A DNA stretch of 64,000 nucleotides, taken from the NCBI RefSeq assembly GCF_030817275.1, contig NZ_JAUSZD010000002.1:1736001-1800000 (forward strand), given 5' to 3'. Shown piece after piece: positions 1 through 8,739 of the stretch. The notes beneath the pieces were generated by a model, which worked only from the letters and a program-made list of their open reading frames with translations, searched no databases and was not told the DNA's origin. A program made the position numbers and the translations under genes. This DNA is from Paenibacillus sp. V4I7 (GTDB taxonomy: Bacteria > Bacillota > Bacilli > Paenibacillales > NBRC-103111). Numbering within the stretch: position 1 is the first letter of the stretch; each line of letters begins with the position of its first letter.

Positions 1-930
1 TTCGGACTTTTCGGATTCGTGGATCATATCCCGGGTTTAATCCTAGCATGCTTCTTCTCGGGATTAGGCGCAGCTATATTTCAACCAGCCAGTTATGCCT
101 ATTACGCAGCGCTTTCAACACCGCAAAACCGGATTACGGTTTACTCGATACGTGAAATGTTAAGTAATCTGGGATTTGTGGCGGGTCCGATACTGGGCGC
201 TTTTTTAATGGGCTTTCATTTTCAATATGTTAGTATTACGGCCACGCTAATTTTTGTGTTTTCGTTCTTGTTAAGTCTTTTTTTCTTGCCGCAGATTAAA
301 ACTGAACAATCAAAAGCCGATTACGAAGGTATGCTGCCACAGCTTAAAAAAGTGCTGCAGAACCGCAGCTTTCTACGATTCATGGTGTTTACTTTGATAT
401 CCTGGTCGCTCGTAGCACAGCTGTACATTGCCGTTCCATTTCGAGTGAATCAGATTGCTTCAGGAGCCAATATTGGATTCATTTATAGCTGTGGAGCCAT
501 CGTAATGGTACTTCTGCAGGTTCCGTTTTCTAAATTCAGTCAGACTAAAATGCAGCCCTTTGGCGTGCTATCACTAGGTACGTTACTCATTTCGGCGGGG
601 CTGTTCACCATCGGGATGTCGGGCTCGATGTTGGGGATTTATGCAGGGGTCATTTCATTCATGCTCGGGCAAGTGTTTTGGCAGCCAATGATGAATACAA
701 TGGTGTCTGATTTCGCTGGGACAGGCAGTATAGCCAGTTATTTTGGTTTTAATAGTTTTGCATTATCCATCGGCGCTATGATTGGTAATGTAGGCGGGGG
801 TTATTTGTACGACTTGGGGAGCATGCTCGGTTGGGGTTCTCTACCTTGGTTTAGCTTCTTTATAATTGGGCTAGTAAATATTTGGTTTATGCTTAAAGAA
901 CAAAGGTCTCCTAGCGTCCAACAGGTTTAA
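1..930 (+). CDS. MFS transporter, C-terminal part (5' end outside window)
   Basis: The reading frame is open from base 1, so the gene begins upstream of the window; the first in-frame ATG at 19 is internal. About 309 residues remain, with eight or more hydrophobic segments and a basic loop near residue 100, matching the second half and part of the first half of a 12-TM major facilitator. Early residues (GLGAAIFQPASYAYYA, then REMLSNLGFVAGPILGA) fit the TM4-TM5 region of drug-efflux type MFS proteins. It should export a small molecule across the cytoplasmic membrane using the proton gradient; the substrate cannot be told. A separate operon follows after 165 bases. Confidence 0.8.
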   Translation, partial: FGLFGFVDHIPGLILACFFSGLGAAIFQPASYAYYAALSTPQNRITVYSIREMLSNLGFVAGPILGAFLMGFHFQYVSITATLIFVFSFLLSLFFLPQIKTEQSKADYEGMLPQLKKVLQNRSFLRFMVFTLISWSLVAQLYIAVPFRVNQIASGANIGFIYSCGAIVMVLLQVPFSKFSQTKMQPFGVLSLGTLLISAGLFTIGMSGSMLGIYAGVISFMLGQVFWQPMMNTMVSDFAGTGSIASYFGFNSFALSIGAMIGNVGGGYLYDLGSMLGWGSLPWFSFFIIGLVNIWFMLKEQRSPSVQQV

Positions 931-1095
931 CAGATTTAAGTCGGAAAAACGCTGGAGGATGGAATGGGCTAACATTCAAAATGAAAGCCTTTTTTTGACC
1001 ATATAATCCATGGATATGCTCATCCTATGCATTCTACCTCAGCTAAAATCGTGCTATCCTGATTGCATATGACACGAAGGAGGCAAGTATTTACA

Positions 1096-2160
1096 ATGAG
1101 CATAAACAAATTGAGAATTGGTGTAATCGGAGCAGGGTCGATATCCGATATGCACTTTGAGTCCTATGCAAAGCAAGCAGACGCAGAATTGGTTGCCGTA
1201 TGTGATCTGAATCGTCAAAGAGCGGAGGATAAAGCCGCCAAGTATAATGTTGAACATATTTACACCGATTATCGGGAGCTTCTGGACAATCCAGAAGTGG
1301 ATGCTGTAAGTATTTGTACATGGAATAATACACATGCAGAGATTAGCATTGCAGCTTTGCGTGCTGGCAAGCATGTTCTAGTAGAGAAACCACTTTGCAA
1401 AACAGTGGAAGAGGCTGAGCGCATTCAAGACGCCGTTCGTGAAACAGGGAAAATTCTGCAGGTCGGTTTTGTACGAAGATATGATACCAATGCTCAGCTC
1501 GTTAAGCGCTTTATCGATAATGGCGATTTGGGAGAATTGTACTATGCCAAAGCTTCGTGTCTTCGTCGATTAGGTAATCCAGGAGGTTGGTTTGCTGATT
1601 CAGAACGTTCTGGCGGCGGACCTTTAATCGATATTGGTGTACATGTGATTGACTTATGCTGGTACTTAATGGGTAGACCAAAGCCTGTATCGGTTAGTGG
1701 TCATACGTATAATAAGCTCGGGAATCGGGCGAATGTACGCAATCTTTCCTTTTACAAAGCAGCTGATTACAATGTTGATTTGAATACGGTTGAAGATATG
1801 GCCAATGCCTTAATTCGGTTTGAAAATGGGGCTTCCTTAATGGTTGATGTTAGCTTTACTCTTCATGCCAAAAAGGATGAAATCGCAGTCAAGCTGTACG
1901 GAGATAAAGGCGGAGTGGAATTGGAGCCTGAGCTTGTCCTCGTTACGGAAATGCTGGATACCATTTTGAATGTAACGCCACAGACAGATAACAAATCTAT
2001 CCATATAACAGAAGCCTTTAATCAGGAGATCGGTCATTTTCTAACTTGTTGTCGAACGGGGAATTCACCGATTAGTCCTGTAGAGGATGGGCTTACTATG
2101 ATGAAAATTCTTTGTGGTATTTATGAATCAGCTGCCAAAGGTCAGGAAATCAGATTATAG
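1096..2160 (+). CDS. Gfo/Idh/MocA family NAD(P)-dependent oxidoreductase
   Basis: A 354-aa enzyme with an N-terminal Rossmann fold (IGVIGAGSISDMHFESY, close to residue 7) and the EKPLC motif near residue 100 that carries the conserved lysine of the Gfo/Idh/MocA family. The C-terminal half contains the family's GGPLIDIGVHVIDL stretch. Such enzymes oxidise inositols, sugars or amino sugars with NAD(P). ATG at 1096 is chosen because GAAGGAGG lies 12 bases upstream; earlier TTG (1063) and ATG (1069) codons overlap or precede that site. It heads a three-gene set with two sugar-phosphate isomerase-like TIM barrels, so an inositol-like or keto-sugar catabolic route is likely. The exact substrate is not determinable. 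Confidence 0.88.
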   Translation: MSINKLRIGVIGAGSISDMHFESYAKQADAELVAVCDLNRQRAEDKAAKYNVEHIYTDYRELLDNPEVDAVSICTWNNTHAEISIAALRAGKHVLVEKPLCKTVEEAERIQDAVRETGKILQVGFVRRYDTNAQLVKRFIDNGDLGELYYAKASCLRRLGNPGGWFADSERSGGGPLIDIGVHVIDLCWYLMGRPKPVSVSGHTYNKLGNRANVRNLSFYKAADYNVDLNTVEDMANALIRFENGASLMVDVSFTLHAKKDEIAVKLYGDKGGVELEPELVLVTEMLDTILNVTPQTDNKSIHITEAFNQEIGHFLTCCRTGNSPISPVEDGLTMMKILCGIYESAAKGQEIRL

Positions 2161-2189
2161 CCGCTAGGAACAGAAATGGAGGAACGGAT

Positions 2190-3050
2190 ATGAAGGTTGG
2201 CGTTAGTACGTATAGTTTATTTCAAGCTCTGAAGTCTGGAGAAATGGACATTATGGGTGTTATTGACTGGATTGCCGATCAAGGTGGCGAACATGTTGAG
2301 ATTGTACCCCTTGGCTATGATTTAACTGGTAATTTGGAGCTTGCAGATGAGATTCGCCTTAAGGCGCAGTCTCGCGGCATCGAAATATCTAATTATGCGA
2401 TTGGAGCAAACTTTCTAACTGATTCTCAAGAGGCCTATGAACAGGAAATTAAACGGGTCAAAGGGGAAGTCGATCTCGCTGCAAGGCTTGGTGTACAAAG
2501 AATGCGCCATGATGTCGCACAAAGTGAGGATCGTTCTATTGCGAACTTTAACAAAGAACTTGAACGCATGGCGGAGGCTTGTCGGCAAATTGCTGACTAT
2601 GCTTCGCAATATGGCATCATAACGAGCGTTGAGAATCACGGCTACTTCGTGCAGCATAGCGACCGCGTTCAAACGTTAATTCAAGCCGTAGACCGTCCCA
2701 ATTTCCGCACAACGCTAGATGTAGGCAATTTCATGTGTGTAGATGAAGATCCCGTTGCTGCGGTGAAAAATAATCTGCTCTTCGCTTCGATGGTCCATGT
2801 GAAAGATTTTTACCTTCGTCCCTCGTATCAAAATCCAGGCAAGGGTTGGTTTCAGACCCTGCAAGGTAATCATTTGCGCGGCGCTATTGTGGGCCATGGT
2901 GATATTGATATGAAAGAAGTATTGCGCGTTATTAAAAGCTCCGGCTATGACGGATTCATTTCCTTGGAATTCGAAGGCATGGAGGAATGCAAGATGGGTA
3001 CGATGATTGGGTTGCAAAATATTAGAAGGCTATGGGATGATGTGGAATAG
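2190..3050 (+). CDS. Sugar phosphate isomerase/epimerase (xylose isomerase-like TIM barrel)
   Basis: A 286-aa single-domain protein of the AP-endonuclease-2 / xylose-isomerase-like TIM barrel family, which includes inosose dehydratase and inosose isomerase. Visible are the metal-site glutamate in TSVENHG (about residue 150), LDVGNFM (about 175), VHVKDF (about 205) and the C-terminal ISLEFEG. Length is normal. ATG at 2190 follows ATGGAGGAACGG. It sits 29 bases after the Gfo/Idh/MocA gene and 40 before a second barrel protein, clearly one operon. Probably isomerises or dehydrates the keto-sugar or inosose made by the dehydrogenase; this role is inferred from family and neighbours. Confidence 0.85.
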   Translation: MKVGVSTYSLFQALKSGEMDIMGVIDWIADQGGEHVEIVPLGYDLTGNLELADEIRLKAQSRGIEISNYAIGANFLTDSQEAYEQEIKRVKGEVDLAARLGVQRMRHDVAQSEDRSIANFNKELERMAEACRQIADYASQYGIITSVENHGYFVQHSDRVQTLIQAVDRPNFRTTLDVGNFMCVDEDPVAAVKNNLLFASMVHVKDFYLRPSYQNPGKGWFQTLQGNHLRGAIVGHGDIDMKEVLRVIKSSGYDGFISLEFEGMEECKMGTMIGLQNIRRLWDDVE

Positions 3051-3090
3051 GCAATAACATTCAGCGATACGAAAGGTGTGTTGATGAAAT

Positions 3091-3960
3091 ATGGGAAATC
3101 CGATTGGCATTATGGTTGACAGTCTGCGTCTAGGTTTGCGCGATGGTTTGAAGAAAGCCAAAGAGCTCGGTGCAGACGGTGTGCAAATATATGCAGTTTC
3201 AGGTGAGATGGACCCAGCGAACTTATCACCTCTAGCGCGTAAGGAATTGAAAGCTTACATCGAGTCACTGGGACTTAGCATCTCTGCTTTGTGTGGGGAT
3301 TTGGGTGGTCATGGCTTCCAAGATCAGTCCGTGAATGCAGACAAAGTTGAAAAATCAAAGCGTATTTTAGACCTTGCGGTTGAGCTGGGTACCAAGGTCG
3401 TAACCACTCACATCGGTGTCGTGCCCGAGCAGGCCAATGGCCCTATCTATGAAACGATGCAGCATGCATGTGAGGAATTAGGCGTGTATGCAAGCAGCTT
3501 AGGCGCTTACTTTGCTGTGGAAACCGGTCCAGAAACGGCTGTTCACTTGAAAAGCTTTCTAGATACGTTGTCCACCAAAGGTGTTTCCGTTAACTTTGAT
3601 CCAGCGAATATGGTGATGGTGACTGGTGATGATCCTGTTCAAGGGGTTATCACGCTGAAAGATTATATTGTCCACACGCATGTGAAGGACGGTATCCGTC
3701 TGCGTCAGGCAGACCCACGTGAAGTCTACGGTTCACTGGGTTATCAACCGATGAGTCACGAGCAAATCGCAGAGGCGGCGACATCAGGACCTTACTATCG
3801 AGAGCTTGCTCTAGGTGAAGGTCATGTCGATTTCGGTCGCTACTTTCAAGCGCTTCGTGACATTGGATACACGGGCTATTTGACCATTGAGCGTGAAGTC
3901 GGGGAAAAGCCTGAGGTAGACATCGTGAACGCGATTGCGTTTATTAAGAAATATCAGTAG
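3091..3960 (+). CDS. Sugar phosphate isomerase/epimerase (second TIM barrel)
   Basis: A 289-aa TIM-barrel protein of the same superfamily as the preceding gene but only distantly similar to it. Metal and substrate site segments visible are VETGPET (about residue 150), NFDPANMVM (about 170), HTHVKDG (about 203), GEGHVDFG and TIEREVG near the C-terminus. The start at 3091 is an ATG preceded by GAAAGGTGTG. It is the last gene of the three-gene catabolic operon and is followed by a terminator. Two paralogous barrels beside one dehydrogenase recall inositol or rare-sugar routes, where dehydratase and isomerase both belong to this family. Confidence 0.85.
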   Translation: MGNPIGIMVDSLRLGLRDGLKKAKELGADGVQIYAVSGEMDPANLSPLARKELKAYIESLGLSISALCGDLGGHGFQDQSVNADKVEKSKRILDLAVELGTKVVTTHIGVVPEQANGPIYETMQHACEELGVYASSLGAYFAVETGPETAVHLKSFLDTLSTKGVSVNFDPANMVMVTGDDPVQGVITLKDYIVHTHVKDGIRLRQADPREVYGSLGYQPMSHEQIAEAATSGPYYRELALGEGHVDFGRYFQALRDIGYTGYLTIEREVGEKPEVDIVNAIAFIKKYQ

Positions 3961-4007
3961 ATTATTGGATATCATCTGAAAATTATCGGAAAACCATCAG
4001 AAATGAC

Positions 4008-4040
4008 AAGAACTTCGCAATTTTTGCGGGTTCTTTTTTT
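4008..4040 (+). terminator. Rho-independent terminator of the sugar operon
   Basis: AAGAAC plus TCGCAA pair with TTGCGG plus GTTCTT, with one bulged T, around a TTT loop and followed by seven T residues. It lies 48 bases after the stop of the second TIM-barrel gene. Confidence 0.8.
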
Positions 4041-4510
4041 ATTTGATGGAAAGGCGGTCGGAGAAGTGCCGCTTGGGCTTGAAGCAGAGAGAGAGCGATG
4101 AGTAGTGATGAATAGGCTTGAAAATCGACCTTACGGCAGTAGTGAGCGATGAGTAGTGGTGTTTAAGCTCAGAAACCGAGCTAATGTCTGCGCTTACTGA
4201 GTTAGCTTTGGAAACCGATCCAACGAAAACCGTACTAAAGCAGGAATTATGTCAATCTCTGTTTCAAAGCTTCCCAAAGTGAGCTCAAACGAGTTTATGT
4301 GCACTAAAGTAGAAATTTTCGCAGGAAATTTATGGTACAAAAGGATGATTTTTTTTATAGCATTGAAATCCCTTTCAGTTTTTTATTCGCCAAAAGGTTA
4401 GGTCTATGTGATCAAACCGTCTAGACCTTTACTCCTGAAATTTGCTATTTTCCATTTAATGAGACACAAAACTACAAATAATACGAAGTATATAGTCATA
4501 TAAAGCCCTT
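4041..4510. repeat. Non-coding region with degenerate short repeats
   Basis: This gene-free stretch holds GAGCGATGAGTAGTG twice (4093-4107 and 4144-4158, 51 bases apart) and an imperfect pair ACTAAAGCAGGAATT / ACTAAAGTAGAAATT (4234-4248 and 4303-4317). No frame with a ribosome binding site was found. It looks like an eroded dispersed intergenic repeat rather than a gene. The adjoining promoter of the sensor kinase gene starts at 4511. Confidence 0.5.
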
Positions 4511-4538
4511 TTGACTGTAAAAATTTAACTGTTATGAT
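4511..4538 (+). promoter_or_regulatory. Probable SigA promoter of the two-component operon
   Basis: TTGACT at 4511-4516 and TATGAT at 4533-4538, separated by 16 bases in AT-rich sequence, 66 bases upstream of the chosen sensor-kinase start. Confidence 0.6.
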
Positions 4539-4603
4539 AATGGTAAACTTGGGTATTGTTTAAGGAACCAAATACAAATATCGGTTAAAGGATGATTACA
4601 CAG

Positions 4604-6271
4604 ATGAGGAAGATGTTCTCTGGTGAAAGTAAAGTCTTTTACTTGTACCGGTATATTTCGCTTGCAGGAACTTCGTTAGTGTATGCCATTGAGGATCGTG
4701 GGCCCCCTTTAAGTTTAAAAATTGGCATCATCTTGGTGCTATTCATCTTTGCCAAGTGGATTACGGACATGTATACCCAAAGTGGCCAAGCCTCTCGCAC
4801 AATTAAAATTACCGTAGGCTTGGAAATGACCGGGATGATGATCCTGCATCTTCTAAGCGGCGGTATGGACAGTCCATTCCTTTGGTGCGTATTCAATCCC
4901 GCATGGATGGCTGCCAGCTACCTCTCCTCGGTTTACTGCTGGTTTATGATGCTGAGTTACTTCTTATTCGTCACCGCATTTTCCTACTTTTTTGCCAATG
5001 ACCAGACGCAATCGCTAGCCACTATGTTACTAAATGAAAACCGCTTTTACCTGATGCTATTATTCATGACCCTCTCGATTCAACTATTAGCCGGCGTCAA
5101 AAGTAGGCTTGAGATTGCGAACGCTCGAACCACGGAGACGATGGAGCATATGAAGTCGCTGTATCAAATCGTGGAAGCAGCTACGCATAGCGAATCGGAG
5201 AATTTGAAAATCATTTTTGCGGAATTTGCTCTAAAGCTGACCAAGCTAAAGATGTCCTTCTTCTGGGATGTCAATGGGAGTGGGAATGGGGGGCACGATC
5301 ATCTTATTACCCAGGGTATCACGCCCGTTGGCGTAGAAGCTTCCCTGTCTACAGCTATTGAAATTCATGCAGCCGAACTAAGACAGTTAGACAGCTGTAT
5401 GGTGATGAGTCTTCCTGAGCATGGTGATTTTCTTGTGATTCCCATCAAGTCGTCGACCCGATTCTGGGGAGTGATGGGAGTTAAGGTTGAGCGCTCCAGC
5501 TATGAGGAAGGCAGACATTGGTTCGTAAAGCAGCTGTACTTTCTTTCTGAGCTTTGTGCCGTCATTTTGGAGAGGCACCAGCTCGAGCGTATTGAGAACC
5601 AGCTAATGATTATCGAGGAGCAGAATCGGATTGCCGATGAGATGCACGACAGCGTCTCTCAGTACATTTTCGGAATTGTGTATGCTGTACATTCGCTAAG
5701 TCGTAAATGGAAAGACATTTCAACCGATCAGATTAAGGAGCAGTTGCAAATTATCCAAGAGTCATCTGTAGCAGCATCTCAAGAGTTACGTTCAACCATA
5801 TATAGTCTTAGCTCTCGCAAAAATGGCGGTGCTTTTTGGATCACTACCGTCAAATCTCATCTGGATAGCTTATCCAAGCTGCACGCTGTGAAGGTAACCT
5901 TAAACGTTACAGGAGATGATCATGGTCTACAGGTCAATTATCAAAAGGCTTTGTTCAGAATCATATCGGAAGCAACGGGAAACGCCATTCGTCATGGACG
6001 AAGCAGTCACATTAAAGTAGACCTCAGTATGAAGTCAGATGAGGTGAAGCTCTCGGTCTTGGATAATGGAAGTGGATTTAGTGTAACAGAACGTCTGTCT
6101 GATCCTAAGGTATCCGGGCTTGGCGTGAACAACATGGAGCTGCTTGTTCAGTCTTTTGGCGGAACGATTAACATTCAGAGCACGAAAGGTAAAGGCACAC
6201 ATATTCAAGTGACCCTCCCATCCGGGCATCAGGATAAAAAGGAGCTAAATGAAATTCAGATGATGGGCTAA
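4604..6271 (+). CDS. NarL-type membrane sensor histidine kinase with GAF domain
   Basis: A 555-aa kinase. About six hydrophobic segments fill residues 10-165, followed by a short helical linker, a GAF-like domain (about 185-325), a HisKA_3 dimerisation helix and an HATPase_c domain. The phosphoacceptor is the histidine in DEMHDSVSQ (His348 from this start; codon 5645-5647); the N box is NAIRHGR and a nucleotide-binding motif is DNGSGF. ATG 4604 is preferred over ATG 4592 because AAAGGA lies 11 bases upstream of 4604 but touches 4592. The response regulator gene follows at once, so they form a pair. The stimulus is unknown; the multi-spanning N-terminus suggests a membrane or lipid-borne signal. 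Confidence 0.88.
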   Translation: MRKMFSGESKVFYLYRYISLAGTSLVYAIEDRGPPLSLKIGIILVLFIFAKWITDMYTQSGQASRTIKITVGLEMTGMMILHLLSGGMDSPFLWCVFNPAWMAASYLSSVYCWFMMLSYFLFVTAFSYFFANDQTQSLATMLLNENRFYLMLLFMTLSIQLLAGVKSRLEIANARTTETMEHMKSLYQIVEAATHSESENLKIIFAEFALKLTKLKMSFFWDVNGSGNGGHDHLITQGITPVGVEASLSTAIEIHAAELRQLDSCMVMSLPEHGDFLVIPIKSSTRFWGVMGVKVERSSYEEGRHWFVKQLYFLSELCAVILERHQLERIENQLMIIEEQNRIADEMHDSVSQYIFGIVYAVHSLSRKWKDISTDQIKEQLQIIQESSVAASQELRSTIYSLSSRKNGGAFWITTVKSHLDSLSKLHAVKVTLNVTGDDHGLQVNYQKALFRIISEATGNAIRHGRSSHIKVDLSMKSDEVKLSVLDNGSGFSVTERLSDPKVSGLGVNNMELLVQSFGGTINIQSTKGKGTHIQVTLPSGHQDKKELNEIQMMG

Positions 6272-6318
6272 ACAAGGTCATGAAAGCTATTCCCATTCTA
6301 ACGAAAGCAGGTGGTACT

Positions 6319-6939
6319 TTGAAAGTTGTTATCGTAGATGATCATCCGTTGGTGCGAAAAGGATTGTCAGCTGTGCTAAAGCTTGAAGCTAACATCGAAA
6401 TTTCTGGTGAATCGGAAACGGTGGAGCACGCGTTGGAGTTAATCAAGGAAACGAAACCGGATCTGGCTATCGTGGATCTAAAGCTGGGGAATCGTTCTGG
6501 ACTCGAAGTGGTTGAGATGATTAAAGATTCGCCATGCCGAAGTATCATTCTGACTTCATCGACCATGGAGCAGGATGTAAGAAGGGCAGAGGCTGTGGGT
6601 GCGGATGGTTATGTACTCAAAGAAGCGCTGCCAGAAGAATTGCTGCTTGCCATTAAATTGATTTTCAAAGGGAAAAAGTATTACGATCCAGGTTTAATGG
6701 AAATGTTGTTCAAGAAAGAGGAAGAAGACAGCTTCAGTAAGCTTACGCCGAAGGAGCGGGAAGTGTTAATTGGTCTTGGAGAGGGTTTGTCCAATCAAGG
6801 AATGGCCAAGAAACTGATGGTAACCGAGTTCACAGTCAAGAAGCATGTTAGCCAAATTCTAAACAAACTATGCGTCAACGATCGTACGCAAGCGGCTTTG
6901 TTAGCGCAATCCAAAGGACTAGTCAGCAATTTTCAGTAA
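6319..6939 (+). CDS. NarL/LuxR-type response regulator
   Basis: A 206-aa DNA-binding regulator: receiver domain (residues 1-120, acidic pocket D7/D8, phosphoacceptor D53 in AIVDLKL, switch Thr/Ser in ILTSS and Lys in VLKEA) and a C-terminal LuxR helix-turn-helix (LTPKEREVLIGLGEGLSNQ to VKKHVSQILNKL). TTG 6319 is proposed as start because the receiver begins directly there (MKVVIVDDHPLV) and GGTGG precedes it; the upstream ATG 6280 would add 13 residues foreign to the family and its AAGG is only three bases away. It is the partner of the upstream kinase. The exopolysaccharide operon begins 387 bases downstream and is a plausible target, but this is unproven. Confidence 0.88.
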   Translation: MKVVIVDDHPLVRKGLSAVLKLEANIEISGESETVEHALELIKETKPDLAIVDLKLGNRSGLEVVEMIKDSPCRSIILTSSTMEQDVRRAEAVGADGYVLKEALPEELLLAIKLIFKGKKYYDPGLMEMLFKKEEEDSFSKLTPKEREVLIGLGEGLSNQGMAKKLMVTEFTVKKHVSQILNKLCVNDRTQAALLAQSKGLVSNFQ

Positions 6940-7209
6940 GCCATTTAAGCATTCATGGTCCGAAAGTATACCATCGCTTTATTACATATAACCATTGGTT
7001 GATACACAAAATAGACCCTAAAAATTATAATATCGAGTAATATCATAATTCTGGGAATTCATATAGTATTTGTGTATAACCAACTAACTGACAAAAAGCG
7101 GCATTCTTCATTCCTTTTCGTAGAGTGCTTCACCTAGACTACTGACTAGCTAACTCTGTTGAAAAGAGATTGTTGAATGCTCTGGCTAAAGGAGTGATTG
7201 AATGTCGGT
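6940..7209. other. Gene-free spacer upstream of the exopolysaccharide promoter
   Basis: No reading frame with a ribosome binding site is visible. The stretch is AT-rich, with several imperfect TATAAT-like sequences around 7025-7060 and no clear terminator after the response regulator gene. It could carry binding sites for regulators of the exopolysaccharide operon; none can be named. Confidence 0.4.
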
Positions 7210-7238
7210 TTGATAGTGGGGATACAGACAAATAAAAC
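7210..7238 (+). promoter_or_regulatory. Possible promoter of the exopolysaccharide operon
   Basis: TTGATA (7210-7215), a 17-base spacer and TAAAAC (7233-7238). The -10 is imperfect. The predicted leader is about 80 bases, ending in a T-rich stretch before GGGAGG and the first gene. Confidence 0.4.
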
Positions 7239-7245
7239 GCTTTCA
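7232..7245 (+). promoter_or_regulatory. cre-like site (CcpA operator) over the EPS promoter
   Basis: ATAAAACGCTTTCA matches the catabolite-responsive element consensus TGWAANCGNTNWCA at every fixed position except the first two. It overlaps the proposed -10 box, a position where bound CcpA would block transcription. Confidence 0.45.
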
Positions 7246-7325
7246 TTGCAAATATCATAGCTCAATTTTTGGGGAAAAGCAAGACTGTTTTCATCGATTT
7301 TAAATATTTTTTTTGGGAGGGTACC

Positions 7326-8069
7326 ATGGAGAAATCGATCTTAGATTACTTTGTACTCATTCGCAAAAAGCTGTGGATGATTGCACTGTTCGTTCTTCTC
7401 TCGTGTCTGACAACGTTCTATGTCAGCAAGACATTCGTCGAGCCTGTTTACAAGGCGAACACACAAGTGCTGGTTAGCAGCACGTTCAAGAGTGAAGAGG
7501 CGATAGATCTTAACGATGTGTCAATGAACTTGAATTTAATTGAGAGTTACAAGGAAATCATCAAGTCGGATCATATCATTCAAATGATGCTGCAGAGTCA
7601 CCCCGAATTCGGTATGACGCAGAAGCAACTGCTGAAGAATCTGAAAGTGAGCTCCACGGATAAAACACAAATTATCAAAATTGAGCTTGAGGATCATAGC
7701 TATGAAAAAGCAGTTGTGATTACCAAGACCCTTGCAGATACGTTCATTAGTGAAGTACCAGGCTTGATGAATATGAATAATGTCAAGATTCTTTCTAGTT
7801 CTGATGCTGCTGTGAAGCCGTTGCCTGTGAACTCCAGTGTCGTAATCAATCTAGCTTTGAGCTTCATTTTATCGGCAATGGCAGCTATTGGTGTATTCTT
7901 CTTTTTTGAAAATATCAATGACACCATTCGTTCTGAAAAAGAAGCCGAGCATATCGTTGGGCTGCCAGTACTCTCTTCCATTGGAACGATTAAAAAGGGT
8001 AAAGCAGCTAAACCTTCGCGTGCACGAAGCAGAGAGGTAGGGGAAAAGGCATATGTCACAGCTAAGTAA
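7326..8069 (+). CDS. Wzz/CapA-type polysaccharide chain-length regulator (BY-kinase modulator)
   Basis: A 247-aa membrane protein with one hydrophobic segment near residues 18-37 (after a basic stretch, LIRKKLWM), an extracytoplasmic domain, and a second segment near 178-200. This is the two-TM plan of Wzz-family polymerisation regulators such as B. subtilis EpsA/YwqC. It should set polymer length and activate the ATPase encoded next. ATG 7326 has GGGAGGG just upstream; an upstream frame start at 7269 would add 19 unrelated residues. It overlaps the next gene by 17 bases and opens the exopolysaccharide operon. Confidence 0.88.
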   Translation: MEKSILDYFVLIRKKLWMIALFVLLSCLTTFYVSKTFVEPVYKANTQVLVSSTFKSEEAIDLNDVSMNLNLIESYKEIIKSDHIIQMMLQSHPEFGMTQKQLLKNLKVSSTDKTQIIKIELEDHSYEKAVVITKTLADTFISEVPGLMNMNNVKILSSSDAAVKPLPVNSSVVINLALSFILSAMAAIGVFFFFENINDTIRSEKEAEHIVGLPVLSSIGTIKKGKAAKPSRARSREVGEKAYVTAK

Positions 8070-8688
8070 TGTTCTTGTGGCTGAATTGGATCCGATTTCG
8101 TCGGTCTCCGAAGCTTATCGTTCCTTGCGTACAGCGGTACGTTATAAAAAGGTTGTACCAGCAGGTCAAGGAATGGTGCTTATGGTTGCATCTCCTAAAG
8201 CGCAAGAAGGCAAGACGACAACCCTTGCTAATCTGGCTATTACCTATGCTCAGGAAGGCAAGTCTGTTGTTGTTGTAGATTGTAATTTGCGGCAACCTGG
8301 CCTGCATGAGATGTTTGGTGTTAAGAATACGAAAGGCCTGATCCACTTTTTAAATAAGGGGCTAACCGGTGAAGACGTCATTACACCGACAGGGATCATT
8401 GGGCTTGATATGATTGCTAGTGGTGGTCAACCACTCAACCCATCCGAGCTGCTAGGCTCCGCCCAAATGGATGCCTTGATGAAAGGGCTCAGACAGCGAT
8501 ATGAAGTCATTCTCATCGATTCGCCATCAACGCTTGATTATACAGATGCTTGTTTACTTGCTGAGTATAGTGACGGCGTGATGTTAGTTGCCAAAAATGG
8601 TAAGACGAAGCGAGAATGGGCGAAGCAAGCGAGAGCACAATTAGAGCAGTCTGGAGCCAGAATGCTTGGCATTGTTTTCAACCAATAA
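8053..8688 (+). CDS. CpsD/CapB-family tyrosine-kinase-like ATPase
   Basis: A 211-aa P-loop protein of the BY-kinase family. It has Walker A (ASPKAQEGKTTT, about residues 46-57), Walker A' (VVVDCNLRQP, about 74-83) and Walker B (VILIDSPS, about 154-161). The N-terminal EAYRSLRT is the oligomerisation motif typical of this family. Two oddities: Walker A' normally reads hhhDxDxR but here the second Asp is Asn, and the C-terminus (LGIVFNQ) has no tyrosine cluster for autophosphorylation. It overlaps the Wzz gene by 17 bases, so the two proteins surely cooperate to regulate polymer export. Whether it is an active kinase is open. Confidence 0.87.
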   Translation: MSQLSNVLVAELDPISSVSEAYRSLRTAVRYKKVVPAGQGMVLMVASPKAQEGKTTTLANLAITYAQEGKSVVVVDCNLRQPGLHEMFGVKNTKGLIHFLNKGLTGEDVITPTGIIGLDMIASGGQPLNPSELLGSAQMDALMKGLRQRYEVILIDSPSTLDYTDACLLAEYSDGVMLVAKNGKTKREWAKQARAQLEQSGARMLGIVFNQ

Positions 8689-8739
8689 TTGGAACCATTA
8701 GCGGCTAGACTTTCCATAATCGATAGGAGGATGAGAGAG

